A stretch of 64,000 bases of DNA from Isoetes taiwanensis (GCA_021234155.1 JAJEKV010000034.1:7238028-7302027); one strand, 5' to 3'. Counted from the stretch's first letter, positions 46,108-57,819 are shown. Program-made: numbers and translations. The notes: generated by a model not told the origin, from the sequence alone.

Positions 46108-48296
46108 CATGGCTCCGGATTCTACCTCAAGGAAAACTTGCCCCAAATCGATTTTAGCTGCTCCTAAATCGAACAAGGTCAAGAATCAAATGTATCTTGA
46201 AGAAATTGAAATCCCTTTCCTTCAAGCAGTAATACAAATCTGGTTAATAATCTGATTTTTTGTGCAGGATGTTGTATCCCCTTTCTGCAGAATGGATCGA
46301 TGTCTTAAAGCACCAGTTGAAGAAGAATAGAATAGAATAGAATAGAATAGTTTTTTTAACGTCCACGGAGACCAATAGATCATGGAAACTATGGAAGAAG
46401 GATTAGACTCTCATGCAAGCACTTCGAGGTCAGCAAAGGGTTCAGATTTCAATCCTCCTGTTGATGAAGTTTCGGAAAGCACTGTTACAACCAGACAAAG
46501 AAAATCGAAACAAAGGGTTTGTAGGGGTGGATACGTGACAAAGTCAATTAGAAGAAAGGTGAATGCTGCTGTAAATCTCATAATGAATGAGGTATCTAAT
46601 TTGACTCCAAAACAGCAAAGTATATTTGCAAGAAGATTATTGCAGGACAAAAGATTGCAATTCCTATTTGAGCCAGTCATTGGAAGGCCTCAAGAGGGTA
46701 TCGTGAAAACAGATCTGGTAAAAATAGCAATGACAAACTTGCTGCAAAGCATTATGTACTATCTATGGTAGTTGGAGAGGAAGGAGAATTACAGAAGACT
46801 TCATTAGCAGCTAAGTTGCTGAAAATACATCCTAGAAATATGAAACTAGCAGTGGAGAGAAGGAAAAGAATGTCACTAGGTGGAACAAATCTGTGGGCAT
46901 TAGCAGGTCGAAATCCAAGAACAAATACTATAGATCAGGCTATGAAGGATATAGTTGCTCAGTTGTGGTTAGATAACTCAAAGGTTTCACCAAAAATTAG
47001 AGATGTCATGAAGAAGAGGACACAACCAATTCAATATATTGACATTACACAGGTACGAGCTGCTCTGTAATTTAGCTGTAATTGCATCTTTTTTTGCAGA
47101 ATGAAGATGTTTTTTATTTTGTAACACTGATGTAAAGTTTGTAACAGATTTCTTTACTTTTTGAATGTAATGTAGATGCAGTCTGCACTAGTTTGCTCTA
47201 CATGGAAATGTCAAATTATTCCATGGCAACACGTACATGTATATTTGTTTACATGTATATTCTGGATGTATTGTAGATGTAGGCAGTAACTAAGAAGAAA
47301 TTAGTGTGGAGATATATTAATTGTCAAGAAATTATGTGACTTCATAGTAAATGAAATAAAATTCATGTCAGAATATACATGTATGTGTGGGAGTTTAGGG
47401 TCTTGAATATGTAAAAGATTTGTATGTAATGTAATGTAATGTAATATAATGAGGTGACTAATTTTATTTAACTGTAATTTTACAGGCTGAATTATTCCAG
47501 AATTTTGTGGATCAGTATCCAGAGGTTCGGATTGGGCTTAGGCAATTTGAATACTTAAAACCTTCTTGCATTAGAAAACTAAAGGAAAGAAACACATATT
47601 GCGTGAAACATGAGCAATCAGATATGTACAAGCAGACATTTAATTTGATGAGGTCAAGACTCCATGAAAATTGTTCGTGCAATTGTGGTGTGTGCGCATG
47701 GGATATGTCAAGCCAAGAACAAGACATTTGATAATGTTAGCACATTTTGGAGGGCTATGGTATGTGACAGAGCAGCAGGCAACGAGTGGCATAAGCTATA
47801 ATGTATTAAATCAGATTGTGGAAATTGTGGGAAACAATTAATTGAGTTGTGTCCAAGAGAATACAATGAGCAGATTGATCAAACGCTTGATTGGCAAGTC
47901 TATGGTTACGTTAATGAGCCCTCGAAGAAAGGAACTTCACGAAGACTAAAGCTAATTGACAAGAAAGGCAGTTCCAGTAATATGTTGGATGACATGTTTG
48001 ATCATATGTCGAAGTTTGTATATCATAACTTTGTGGCACATTGGCAGAGCAAACAATTCAAGGAATCCATGAAGAGTCTTCGTGATGATACCGTATTATC
48101 AGTTGTTGATTTCTCGGAGAAATATACTTTGAAGCCATTCAACGAGATTCAAGCACAACATTGGTACAATGAACAAATCAGCATATTGGTCCACATCACG
48201 ATGTTCAAGGTAAAGGGTAAAATGAGGAAATGTGTGCACTTCTTTATTTCAGATGACAAAATACAGGCACTAGTATCAGGCTTGAGAGTCATGTAA
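46108..48296 (+). pseudogene. Transposase-like gene, broken (Cys-rich, DFSE motif)
   Basis: I cannot name the family. The layout resembles a group of uncharacterised, transposon-associated proteins also found in animals: a helical DNA-binding N-half (TSLAAKLLKIHPRNMKLAVE), a segment QYPEVRIGLRQFEYLKP, a Cys-rich block (NTYCVKHEQ, CSCNCGVCAW, CGNCGKQLIELC) and then SVVDFSEKYTLKPFNEIQAQ HWYN, where the Asp and Glu could be catalytic. A first short exon may start at 46,108 (MAPDSTSRKTCPKS). A clean GT-AG intron spans 47,055-47,485. Frameshifts near 46,750 and 47,690, a TAA near 47,802 and the early end at 48,296 show it is dead. A LINE tail sits inside it at 46,319-46,378. Confidence 0.55.
46319..46378 (-). 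mobile_element. Very short LINE 3' tail
   Basis: (GAATA)n followed by GTTTTTTTAACGTCCACGGA and GACCAATAG: the minus-strand form of the LINE end at 20.15 kb, here cut to about 60 bp. Confidence 0.85.
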
Positions 48297-48299
48297 AAC

Positions 48300-48596
48300 C
48301 TGTTCAATATTTAACTTGAATTTGGCACTTGAATTTGGAAGTACAGATATAAGAAACATGTTTGGTATTTAGTTTGCAACTCATGCAACTCGAATTTAGC
48401 ACAAGTGTTTGCAATAACAGACCTGAACCATGCAAGACTTGTTTAGTGTAATGATCTCGGCCAGCTTACCAATACCTGCACGAGAGACCGTGTAATGATA
48501 CTTGTGAAAGAAAATACCTCGGGCTCTCAAGCTGGATGCAGAATCCTGAAAAATCAACTGGCCAAGCATTGTTTGTGCACACTAGTAATGCTGAAA
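48300..48596. other. Spacer between the transposase-like gene and the satellite
   Basis: Nothing recognised. Confidence 0.4.
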
Positions 48597-48597
48597 C

Positions 48598-49575
48598 TAT
48601 TCCTTCGAGGCATTAAGGAATATTCCTTTCAAGGCGTTAAGGAATATTCCTGTCAAGGCATTAAGGAATATTCCTGTCAATGTGATAAGGAATATTCCTT
48701 TCAAGGCATTAAGCAATATTCCTTTCAATGCATTATGGAATATTCCTTTTGAGACATTAAAGAATATTCCATTGAATGCAATAAGGAATATTCCCTTCAA
48801 GGCATTAAGGAATATTCCCTTCAAGGCATTAAAGAATATTTCTTTGAATGCAATAAGGAATATTCCTTTCAAGGCATTAAGGAATATTCCTGTCAATGCA
48901 TTAAGGAATATTCCTTTCAATGTAATAAGGAATATTCCCTTCGAGGCATTAAGGAATATTCCTTTCAAGGCATTAAGGAATAGTCCTGTCAAGACATTAA
49001 GGAATATTCCTTTCAATGTAATAAGGAATATTCCTTTCAAGGCATTAACGAATATTCCTTTCAAGGCATTAAGGAACATTGATCTCATTACGGAATATTC
49101 CCTCTCAAGGCATCAAGGAATATTCCTTTCAAGGCATCAGGGAATATTCCTTCCGAGGCATTAAGGAGTATTCCTTTTAATTCAATAAGGAATATTCCTT
49201 TCACGGCGTTAAGGAATATTCCTTTCAAGGCATTAAGGAACATTCATCTCATTACGGAATATTCCCTCTCAAGGCATCAAGGAATACTCCTTTCAAGGCA
49301 TCAGGGAATATTCCTTTTGAGGCATTAAGGAATATTCCTTTGAATGCAATAAGGAATATTCATTTCAAGGCGTTAAGGAATATTCCTGTCAAGGCATTAA
49401 GGAATATTCCTTAAAATTCGTTATGAAATATTCCCTTCGAGGCATTGAGGAATATTCCTTTCAAGGCATTAAGGAATATTCCTGTCAAGGCATTAAGGAA
49501 TATTCCTTTCAATGTAATACGAATATTCCTTTCATTCAAGGCATTAAGGATATTCCATTCCAAATGCAATAAGGA
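48598..49575. repeat. 24-bp satellite array with GGAATATTCC palindromes (~40 units)
   Basis: The unit is close to GGCATTAAGGAATATTCCTT plus TCAA. By eye there are about 31 exact GAATATTC cores and about 9 with one change. A higher-order repeat of about 165-170 bp is visible (AAGGAACATT(G/C)ATCTCATTA at about 49,071 and 49,240). Because the unit is a multiple of three and lacks stops, both strands are open for ~160 codons (NIPFKALR / GIFLNALK repeats); these are not taken as genes. The core equals the PHR1-binding site GNATATNC and the heat-shock dimer nGAAnnTTCn. Confidence 0.97.
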
Positions 49576-49579
49576 ATGT

Positions 49580-50150
49580 ACAAAAATGCAATTTGTACTT
49601 CTATTTGTGTAAGGTTTCAAAGGTTACATAATATCACACATATTTGTAGAAGGGTTTTTCACAAAACATATCACAATGGGGCACGTCAATGATAATGTTT
49701 CTCTGGTGATGATAATGTGTCCAATAGCTTCCATTTCAACAACCTCTTTCTCGTGCACTCCATGAAAAGTTGGTGTTCTAGAATGTGAGCTTGTTTGTCG
49801 GCTCTCTCTAGCACCACACTCTACAATACAAGGATGCATGAATTTAGCAAGCACTTAAGCATAGAAAACTCAACATGCTTTCACCAGTTTTAAATCCATA
49901 AAGCAATTTCAGGTTGGAGGTATCATTGTATTTCTATTAGTATCAACTCAACATGCATGAACACACTTGCACCTTTGAAGCAAATCACTAATATAACTCG
50001 AAACAATCAAGTAACTGTTTTGATTGACCAAAAAGTGTACAAGGCTTCTTTAAATAAGAAATCAGAAGTTTCAGATCCATTTACTGGACAATACAAGAAC
50101 AACATTTGAAGAAGCTTCATCTACCCGAGGACTGCTGGCTAATACGTTCT
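49580..50150. other. Spacer, nothing recognised
   Basis: A minus-strand frame of 76 codons at 49,624-49,854 shows no family. Otherwise AT-rich. Confidence 0.35.
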
Positions 50151-50559
50151 TTCGGATTGGCATCACAATGCGTGACCAAAGCATCTATTAGAAATTGTCG
50201 CCGTCGTGTATGTATTCATGAGAGAACCATTTAGATGTAATCTGTGACATCAATAAATAAGGTTAGAAATATTTAAAGGAACATGAGATGCAGTACATAC
50301 AAGGGAAGCCATACAACTTACTTCCATATCTGTACCAGAGACAAGAGCTTTAACATATTTGTGATCCCATCACATACAACCCACATGATGTTAAATCGGG
50401 CTGCTGTGACACCTCTACTTGCTGAATCCGATTAACATTATTTCTCTTCATGAAATCGACGCCTCTAGATACTTGACCGATCGATAGGGTTAACATTTGT
50501 GTGTGCAGCCTACATATCACAAAATTTAGCAGACCGAAATAGCGAAGAAAAGCAAAGCA

Positions 50560-52938
50560 ACAACTTAAAGTATTACATACCCTTTGATTGCTTTCTCGTT
50601 CGTCGCATAACCTGTAAGAGGATTCACGACATGAATTGCTGGTGCAGGTAGGATCTTGGAATCAGATGGTGTGAGCGTAAAAACAGCCAGGATATGATGG
50701 CATTTAGCTACCACAATCCCCTTCATCCCTGATTTCACTATTTCAATGACATTCAGTGATCTTCAGCTGATTCACTCTTTCTTTTGCTGCTGGTAGCTTC
50801 TCTAAACCTTATATAGTTGTAAGCAAGATAAAAAAAGATTTTGCTCTTCCACTTGGAAGGCAATGTCTCATACTGGATTAGATTAAGGTTAATATTAGAG
50901 ACAAGGAATAGCAACAAATACAACTCGGTTACAACCAGGTTATTACCTGCCATAAAGATCCACTAAGCGGCTACTCATTTTAGAGTTAGTTGCACATAAA
51001 ATTGCTATGTGTCGATGCAACCACTTTTCGGTTCAATGGACGGACAGTTCTTGAATGGCGTGAATGGCGTGAATTCCACAAGTTTATCCTTGTCATCATT
51101 TCTGTTATCAGATCCAAGATGTTAGTGTCATATTAGCAATTGATCCATGACAATAAAGCATAAATTGATACCTTCCAATCTCAAGTTTCCGATTGGTTTA
51201 GACCCCGCAAAACGAGTAAAATCTAATAAGCTACTGAAGTATAACTAAGTAAATGTAAGCTAGCAATTACCGTTTTGCAGCAGATGTCCCTGCTCTAGTT
51301 TGCACTCTCTTTTTTCCAGCTATTTTGGCATCAGCTTTGACCATAAATTTTTTGTTGCCTTGGCTGCAATTTCCAAGGCTTCTTCAACATCATCTGGCTC
51401 CATTGAATCGTCGCAAGTCTCTGAAGTAAAGAAAATGCTTCATTCTAATGTTTTGAAAGCAAAACAAAAAAAGGAAACACGTACCTACCAAAGAACAAGA
51501 CTTTTCCTCAACTTGAACTTCAACAACAGCTTCAGGACTGTTTTCAATGTCGTCACCAACATCTTCAGTAATTTTATCTGTAAACACGTCAATGTAAGTT
51601 TCAAAATACAAAAAAAAAAAAAAGAAACTCTGAAGAGGAGAAAGAATTACTTTCTGGGCTTTCAGCTTGTTGCTGCAATAGTAGCATCTCGGCTTCAACA
51701 GCTGGGATCTCTTTTTGGAAAACAACCTCTGCAAAATATTGAACATTAGTGAACTCTAACTACAACAGATGCGATCTTAATATAATCAGACTGTAATCAC
51801 CCTACCTTCCACAATTTCTGAAGTTTTATCCAAGTACCCCTCGGTCTCCAAATCCTGCACTGGTTGCTTATGAGTTGTTGCAATTCTCAAGGTGATGTAG
51901 ATGTGGATGGACTTCCAACATCGATAGCAGCAGCATCTTTTGTGCCAGGTTCAGCAATTGGGATGTCTGAGAATGGTAAATGCAACCCCTTCCCAACAAC
52001 ATCCTTCTTTTCACCTACAACATAAGATTTTGCTATATTCAGAACTTAAGCATAGTGCACGAAACATGAATTGTTTAGTTTACTTGCAGTTTTAGTTCTT
52101 ACTTTCTTGATACTACCCATATCTGCATTGACAATTGGGATCATAAGCAAATAAGAAATGTAAACACTTGATTCAGATTCAAAGGGAGATGTAGAGTAGA
52201 TAGAAGCAAAATCTGCAGAAAAAACAATCAGATGCAAATCAAAACAGAACAAATGTTAATTAGATGCAAGTAGGTTTTTACTACAGGCAAAATTTCTGCT
52301 GATAATGTAATGACAAAATAGAAGTACATTAGTGTGCATAGCTATCAGAATGTAAAGGAAAACTAAATACTAAATTCAAATGCATTTCAGAACATATGTA
52401 AAATGTAAAGAACAAAATATTTTATCAATACACCCTATCAAATACATCATTCAGCATTGAATGTAAAGGAAAATCAAATACTAAATTCATATGCATTTCA
52501 GATCACATGTAAATGCAAAGTACAGTCATATGCAATACACCCTATCAATACACCCTGTAAAGGAATTCCAGAAAAGCACTTCATGGCACATGTAAATGTA
52601 AAGAACAGAAGCAAATACATTTCCTCAGACAAAACCACGCCAAATCAAATGCTAATACAGTTATATACATGATGGAAACTAACTACATCTAAGTACACTC
52701 AAACTAATTATGTAATGAAAATAGAAATAGATGTACCTTGAGAAGGGATTCCTAAGCAGTGCCGCAGGTCCTCGGACCATGAACAATCATGTACACATGT
52801 ATTCGTCGTTGAAACCCTGAATACAAGACAAAATAGACAATATGTATGACCACAAAGTGGAGATATTACCATGGTCGAGTCAAGGCAATCATTGCAGCTG
52901 CTGCAAGTATTGGTAATATGTGAGGATGAAGCGCTCAT
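50560..52938 (-). CDS. Multi-exon RING-finger protein gene, incomplete model
   Basis: Reading on the minus strand, the first exon (52,938 to about 52,737) encodes MSASSSHITNTCSSCNDCLD then PLCGHTYCLFCLVF: C-x2-C and C-x-H-x2-C-x2-C, the first half of a RING/zinc-ribbon. Later open segments bounded by plausible splice sites include acidic stretches (about 51,580-51,480, TEDVGDDIENSPEAVVEVQV), 51,730-51,650 (EIPAVEAEMLLLQQQAESPE), 51,420-51,280, and near 50,750 (IVVAKCHHILAVFTLTPSDS, PAPAIHVVNPLTGYATNEKA). A frame change near 51,345 suggests decay. The function is unknown. It is convergent with the transposase-like gene at 46-48 kb, with the satellite array between them. Confidence 0.4.
52345..52610. 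repeat. Degenerate tandem repeat inside the first intron
   Basis: GAATGTAAAGGAAAA(C/T) with AAATACTAAATTCA(A/T)ATGCA recurs at about 52,350 and 52,459; ATACACCCTATCAA recurs at 52,430, 52,535 and 52,548. Confidence 0.8.
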
Positions 52939-52944
52939 TAGGGC

Positions 52945-53445
52945 GGATTTGGGGTCTCAAAATGGCCTCCTATCAGCCATTCCACGTCATATTTCCGCTC
53001 CTTTTTTCCCATGCCACCTAGGATACCAAAATCTCATCATTACAGATTTACTTGGAATATTCTCCCGGAATAAGGGGGATCGTGCATTCATGGCGCCATA
53101 TGTATTTAATTCTGTTGGTTGTCAGACAGACTGATGCAACACGTGGCGCTTCTAAAAAGCCACTTGCATTATAGCATACCGGCAACTCATGACGGTGTCT
53201 CTTGGTTTGTCAGATACCAAGCGTGCGCATCACCGATTCTTGTCTTGCGCTATTTTCATTTAGAGGCCATGGCTATACAAGCTTCCCACCTTCTACATTT
53301 CAAAATTTGAATGTGTAGGTTGAAGCTTTGTATCAGACTTTCATTTCGAGGCGCTGCGATTGCGCCTTAAAAGTTCGTAAACCGGGATCTTTACTTCATC
53401 CCAATACAGGCTTCCCGCCCCCCTACAATTCGAATTTTGAATTTG
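52945..53445. other. Spacer between the two cassettes
   Basis: No gene. A related pair of words, AGGCTTCCC...CTACA(T)TTC...TTTGAAT, occurs at about 53,280 and 53,409, suggesting an old duplication that includes the 5' flank of the next gene. Confidence 0.4.
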
Positions 53446-53452
53446 CTTAATG

Positions 53453-53460
53453 TATAAAAG
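53453..53460 (+). promoter_or_regulatory. TATA box of the large cassette gene
   Basis: TATAAAAG stands 154 bp upstream of the favoured ATG (53,614). The leader in between contains foldback A. Confidence 0.5.
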
Positions 53461-53539
53461 CATGGATTGTAGGAGAATGGAGTTTTCGATTTCCATATGC
53501 ACGTTGCAAATTTCAAAAACGAGGTTAGTACGGACGTTC

Positions 53540-53606
53540 GGCTCACACGAAGCGAATTGTGCTGGGGCATACAAATTGTACACCTTCATTTCGCGCCGTG
53601 CGATCC
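53540..53606. repeat. 67-bp foldback A
   Basis: Left arm GGCTCACACGAAGCGAA, right arm TTCGCGCCGTGCGATCC; 13 of 17 positions pair. Same family as foldbacks B, C and D. Confidence 0.75.
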
Positions 53607-53613
53607 ACGCAGT

Positions 53614-56257
53614 ATGGAAGCTCCAAATGATGTGTGGATAAGGATCCAACTGACTCACGAATATGCTCCAGTCTTCAATCGCAAAAAAGGAGGTCTAAAA
53701 AATAAGAACTTAGACCTCGACGTGTTGCGTCTTGCAGGCTCAAAAAGTGTCGACATCTGGGCGGATGGCAGTTTATATCCATTGGATCCGTTGAGTGGCA
53801 AGAAACTGTCATTTCGGGACGTTTCAAGTTTAGTCCGATTTTGTGGTGACGGTAACTCTGGCCTCCTGGGATATTGTGAGAGGATGAAGGCATTCGGAAT
53901 CGAATACAGTTCCTTGAGATGAGCTGCTTCCGATTGTCACAAGAGAATTATAACTTAAACCAGCAGCTCTTTTTTCTCTTGCTTCATTACTCCACTATAA
54001 TGAAGGAAAGGAATGACGGCTTGGGGAGGGAAACTTCTTTGAGATACGAAGTGGACAAGTCCAAATTGGTGATAGGGCAGCTGCAAGAAAAGATCCAAGA
54101 GCTCAAAAGAGCAAACTTTGGGCTTCAATGTAGGTTAAAGAATTTGAAGAAAACACCCCTTGGCTTGCGAGAAAGGAAGAAGCACTTTCGATCGATATAG
54201 AGGAACTGAAGTTTGGATCAGGTGCATTCAGACGCAGGGTCACGGCCACAAGGTCCGTTTACAACACTAGCAAAGGCCAATTAAGATCTGGGGAAACTAG
54301 AAGCAATCTTGGTTACGTAGTGAAGAACCTAGCGACAAACGGGGAGATAGTGGACATGATTTGTCAGCCCTACAACTCTTCTCTCAAGAAGATGGAATTG
54401 GAAATGGTACTAGGAGAGATCTACAAGAAGTTAGAAGCGACAGATGTACAGACTGTTTGTGATGATGTAGGCATCAGTAGGCTTGGTTACCGTTCTCTAT
54501 TCAAGCCATTCCACGAAGCGTTGAAAAGAATGGGCACAAAAAAAGTATTCGCTCCACGTCCACAAATTGTCGAGAATACAAGGGTTACTAGGACAAAGAT
54601 AGTGTATGCCATATTAGGAGAGATGAACCACGTTGAATGTGCTGGTCCTGCCATAGCCATAAAAGATAAGAATGGCAAGGATTGTTGTGATATAGTTGGA
54701 ATGAATGAATGCAATAATCTTTGGGTTGACCTGGTTACTCTCTTACAATTCCTTGTCAAATATTATGACTTAACAGTTGCAGAAACTAATGGTGAGATTG
54801 AAGTTTGCATAAAATTGGATGAAATGGAGCTGGCCAAGTTTGAGTATGAGAGGGTATCCGTTGTCATCATGAATAGAGCAATTGAGAATGCAATTGCACA
54901 TGCTAAATCAAAGAGCAACAAGAATAATAAAAAAGATGTAGAGGTGACGGACGAGGAGAAGAAGCGTGCCGAAAGATGGTTCTCATGTCAATCTGAAGAT
55001 GACACTTGGTGGTTAGGTCTCTTTAAAGTTCAGAAAGAAACCCACGAGGTATTGAAATGGGTGTTCAATCAAACTGACATCCCGAGTCTAATATCTAGAT
55101 TCGAGGGAGGGGAAAAATTGCAAGTAGATCACTATGGATCTTACAAAGTAATTTTTCACTTGGCGTCTGATTTAAAAACTGAGAAAGCAATGTACAATAT
55201 AAGTGGAGGAGGACAAGGAACATGCAAAAGTTATGCATCTTTGCAATCATGCAAAGGAAGTCAAATCTTTGGAAAGACTGTTTCAACCTTGTCCCTTAAC
55301 CAAGCAAATGCTCCTAATAGAGGAGAAGAAGATCCCAAGTTCCATGGCATTTTCCCCATTCCATTAGAGAGGGTTCATATCGCACTTTGCGGCTTTGTGA
55401 GAATCATCGACAAGATAATATTTTTGAGCTGCGATTCGTGTGGAACATTTTGAGACAAGAAGAGAAGAGAGGAAGGAATTCGTAGAGTTGAACATGTTCT
55501 ATCGAAGCGAGGTGTTTGCATGGTGGCAATGTAAGATTAGAGCTTCGATGAGAAAGCAGGCGGGAAGAACAAGTGTGCCTCGTAAGGTGTCAATTGGAGG
55601 GGTGAAAGCTTCGATGCTTCATAAAGATTCATAGAGAGGCTCGAGCGGAAACCGGATGGGAGAAAAGGTCTATGAATTTGGAAAATTCTTTGGTTGATGC
55701 GAGCAGGACCCGCCTGAGATGGCGTTCGTTCGGCATTGAGGAAAAAAAAAGCATGGGATGCATTGTCTGAATTGTTCCCATACATTCAGAGAATGGACCT
55801 CACAAGAGAAGATGCAGAAATGTTTGTGCAAGCGAATAACAAATTTATTAGAGCTTTCATAGACGCATGGGGAGAGAGTGAAGTCGCGCACTACTTGCAC
55901 ATCTTTTGGGCTCATGCACCTTGGTTTTTTAGGAAGTATGGAAGCCTAGCAGTGTGGAGTGCACAAGGCATGGAGAAGTCGCATAAACAAGCTAAAATAG
56001 CCTTTCATCGTAACACTCAAAGAGGGGGTGGAAATGTGGGAACCAACCCTCTAAGACAGATGACAGAGTGGTTTTATAGAAGGGCGATGGCTAAATATGA
56101 CAAGAAGGTCGCTTTAAGGAGCAACCCAGAAGTCATAAACACCATTGACATAATGCTGAAGAGAAAATGGAAAGTTGCTTCGCAAAATTCTAGGGCCCCA
56201 CTAGCATCGCAACTGTGGAGATCTAAGAGACAAAGAATCGGTAAAGTATACTTGTAA
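53614..56257 (+). pseudogene. Large transposase-like protein of unknown family, frameshifted
   Basis: About 870 codons, read in several frames. The N-part (MEAPNDVWIRIQLTHEYAPV...) is followed by a coiled coil (VIGQLQEKIQELKRANFGLQ, about 54,070), a central alpha/beta region (LATNGEIVDMICQPYNSSLK; VQTVCDDVGISRLGYRSLFK; AIKDKNGKDCCDIVG) and a C-part with RAERWFSCQSEDDTWWLGLF and, near the end, FWAHAPWFFRKYGSLAVW, QGMEKSHKQAKIAFHRNT, RGGG. The last block recalls the tail of uncharacterised transposon-borne proteins in animals and fungi, but I cannot assign a superfamily. Frame breaks lie near 53,915, 54,165, 55,450 and 55,640-55,740; some could be unrecognised introns. The start at 53,614 is favoured because composition becomes protein-like there. 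Confidence 0.55.
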
Positions 56258-56267
56258 TGTGTAGCAT

Positions 56268-56335
56268 GTTCACACGGCCTTGAAGTACTTGCCTCCAACC
56301 TTGTTTGCACAACCTGTAGCCGGCGTCGTGTGATC
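56268..56335. repeat. 68-bp foldback B
   Basis: Left arm GTTCACACGGCCT and right arm GCCGGCGTCGTGTGATC lie just after the stop of the large gene. An extra right arm (TTCGGCGTCGTGTGAAGC) follows at about 56,394-56,411. Confidence 0.7.
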
Positions 56336-56490
56336 TTATTTGTATCATCTGGTAGCGAGCGATGGAGTTCGCTATTGCTTGTATTTATGTGGCTTCGGCG
56401 TCGTGTGAAGCTTTACAAGATAATAATAAAAAAGGTTACTTTTGATTAAAGTTGTGAAAAATGTTACATTGAAAAACAAAATACAACGAC

Positions 56491-56968
56491 TCATTGTTGC
56501 TCCAGTGCGAGCTCTTCTTCATTATCTTCATCATCATCATCAGCTCCATCCTCGTCTTCGTCTTCATCTCTTCTCCTCAAGCGAGCAATCACCCTATCCA
56601 AACGTTCCTCCAATCGTCCACCATCTCTTTGTACATGTCCCGCTCGTCCCAATAGCACAACGTGTTCTTTACAATTAGCAACCTTGTTCTTTGTCATAAC
56701 CACCTCGGTCGCGGTTGTTGGGGCATCCCCCTCCGTCCGACCTTCTATTCGACCGCTTTGATTTGCCTCTCCACGGCTACTGAAGCATGAGAAGGTTGAA
56801 TTCATTCTCTTCTTCTTTCTGCTGAATTGTAACGGCGTTTTCCTTTAGAAAATCATCTTGCTCCTTCAACCTCTTCATTAGAACACCCAACACTATGTCA
56901 GAAGGGAGTTCTATCCTCTTGCGTTTTCCTTTATCAGCGGTTGAGGATGTGGAGGCCATAGATGACAA
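56491..56968 (-). pseudogene. Small coiled-coil protein with acidic tail (cassette gene 2), frameshifted
   Basis: The minus-strand start is MSSMASTSSTADKGKRKR, basic, then ELPSDIVLGVLMKRLKEQ and a short coiled coil. A one-base shift near 56,810 leads to a second part with ERLDRVIARLRRR and a tail of about 25 Asp/Glu residues ending at 56,491. The total is about 155 aa. The LP-x-(D/E)-I-x3-VL-x-K motif is shared with the neighbouring gene 3, so the two are paralogues. No enzymatic motif. A role as an accessory or DNA-binding partner of the transposase is only a guess. Confidence 0.5.
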
Positions 56969-57044
56969 ATGGGAGGGACGTTAAGATTATAGAAGTGAGG
57001 AGCAAAGACTCTAACCGGTGGAAGGAGCGCAATGCAAGGACCTC

Positions 57045-57052
57045 AATTTATA
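57045..57052 (-). promoter_or_regulatory. TATA box of cassette gene 2
   Basis: The minus strand reads TATAAATT about 80 bp upstream of the start codon at 56,968. Confidence 0.5.
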
Positions 57053-57185
57053 CATATTAGCGATTGAATATATTAAACACAGTCGGCTGCTGTCGCACGT
57101 GTCGAGCGGATTCTGTCGGTTGTCCGCTAGAAGACATTAATGGTACTGTCCGCTGGAACACATTAATAACTATTCTAACTACACT

Positions 57186-57253
57186 CTATCACACCACGCG
57201 AAATCTGCACACGCGCTTTAAAACCCCATGAAGGGTTTCGCTTCGTGTGATCT
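57186..57253. repeat. 68-bp foldback C
   Basis: Left arm CTATCACACCACGCGAAA and right arm TTTCGCTTCGTGTGATCTG pair at about 16 of 18 positions. It lies upstream of gene 2 and downstream of gene 3. Confidence 0.85.
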
Positions 57254-57381
57254 GTCTTGTCATTCTCTCTACCACGGATATTGAAAATTAAAAATAGGAA
57301 ACGTAATATTCGGCACATTTGTCAAAAACTTTTCCCATTGAGAAACAAAATAATTACAAACATTAAAAAAAAAAAACCCGC

Positions 57382-57819
57382 CCCTCTAGGAGGAGCCCGA
57401 TGCCTATGATCGCCGGGCAAGCTCTTCCTGGAGGGCAGTGATAATCTTTTTCTGCTCCTCCAACATGATTGCCTGCCCCGCAACCACGTTCTCATAGTCT
57501 GCAATCTTATCTTCTCGCTCATTGAGTTGAGCTCAGGCAGCCTCGCCCGCTTCGATGCGGCCCTAAGACTCTCTTGGAGGTTAGATCTCGTGGCGCGCAA
57601 TTCGCGGTCTATGGCAGCCCGCTGATTGTCGCGCACTAAAATCACCTCCCTATAGAAGGCGGCCTTGTCCTCTGCCGCAACCAGCTTGGCGACGTCTTCA
57701 TCATTCTTTTCTTTCAGAAGGCGGATCCGTTCCTCCGCTTCAGCACGAATGTTCTTAATTTCCTTGAACAGAACTTGAGACAAGATCTCGGCAGGGATGG
57801 AACTGGAGCTGGAGGCCAT
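57382..57819 (-). pseudogene. Small coiled-coil protein (cassette gene 3), frameshifted
   Basis: The minus-strand start is MASSSSSIPAEILSQVLFKE, followed by an almost unbroken coiled coil (AEAEERIRLLKEKNDEDVAK, about 57,740). Near 57,540 the coil continues in another frame (LNEREDKIADYENVVAGQAI) to a TAG near 57,410, giving about 140 aa in all. The first frame runs on to 57,322, but that tail (Arg/Ser/Phe-rich) is out-of-frame translation. The IPAEILSQVLFK motif matches LPSDIVLGVLMK of gene 2. Confidence 0.55.

Noticed and set aside
47424-47452. Another LINE tail from the (TAATG)n run
   Set aside because: Only the microsatellite is present, inside an intron; no LINE UTR landmarks beside it.
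48597-49164. Repetitive ~160-codon proteins on both strands (NIPFKALR / GIFLNALK repeats)
   Set aside because: They are forced by a 24-bp, stop-free, palindromic unit; both strands are open at once, which is the mark of translated satellite.
48598-49575. CRISPR array
   Set aside because: Units are contiguous with no unique spacers, and the host is a eukaryote.
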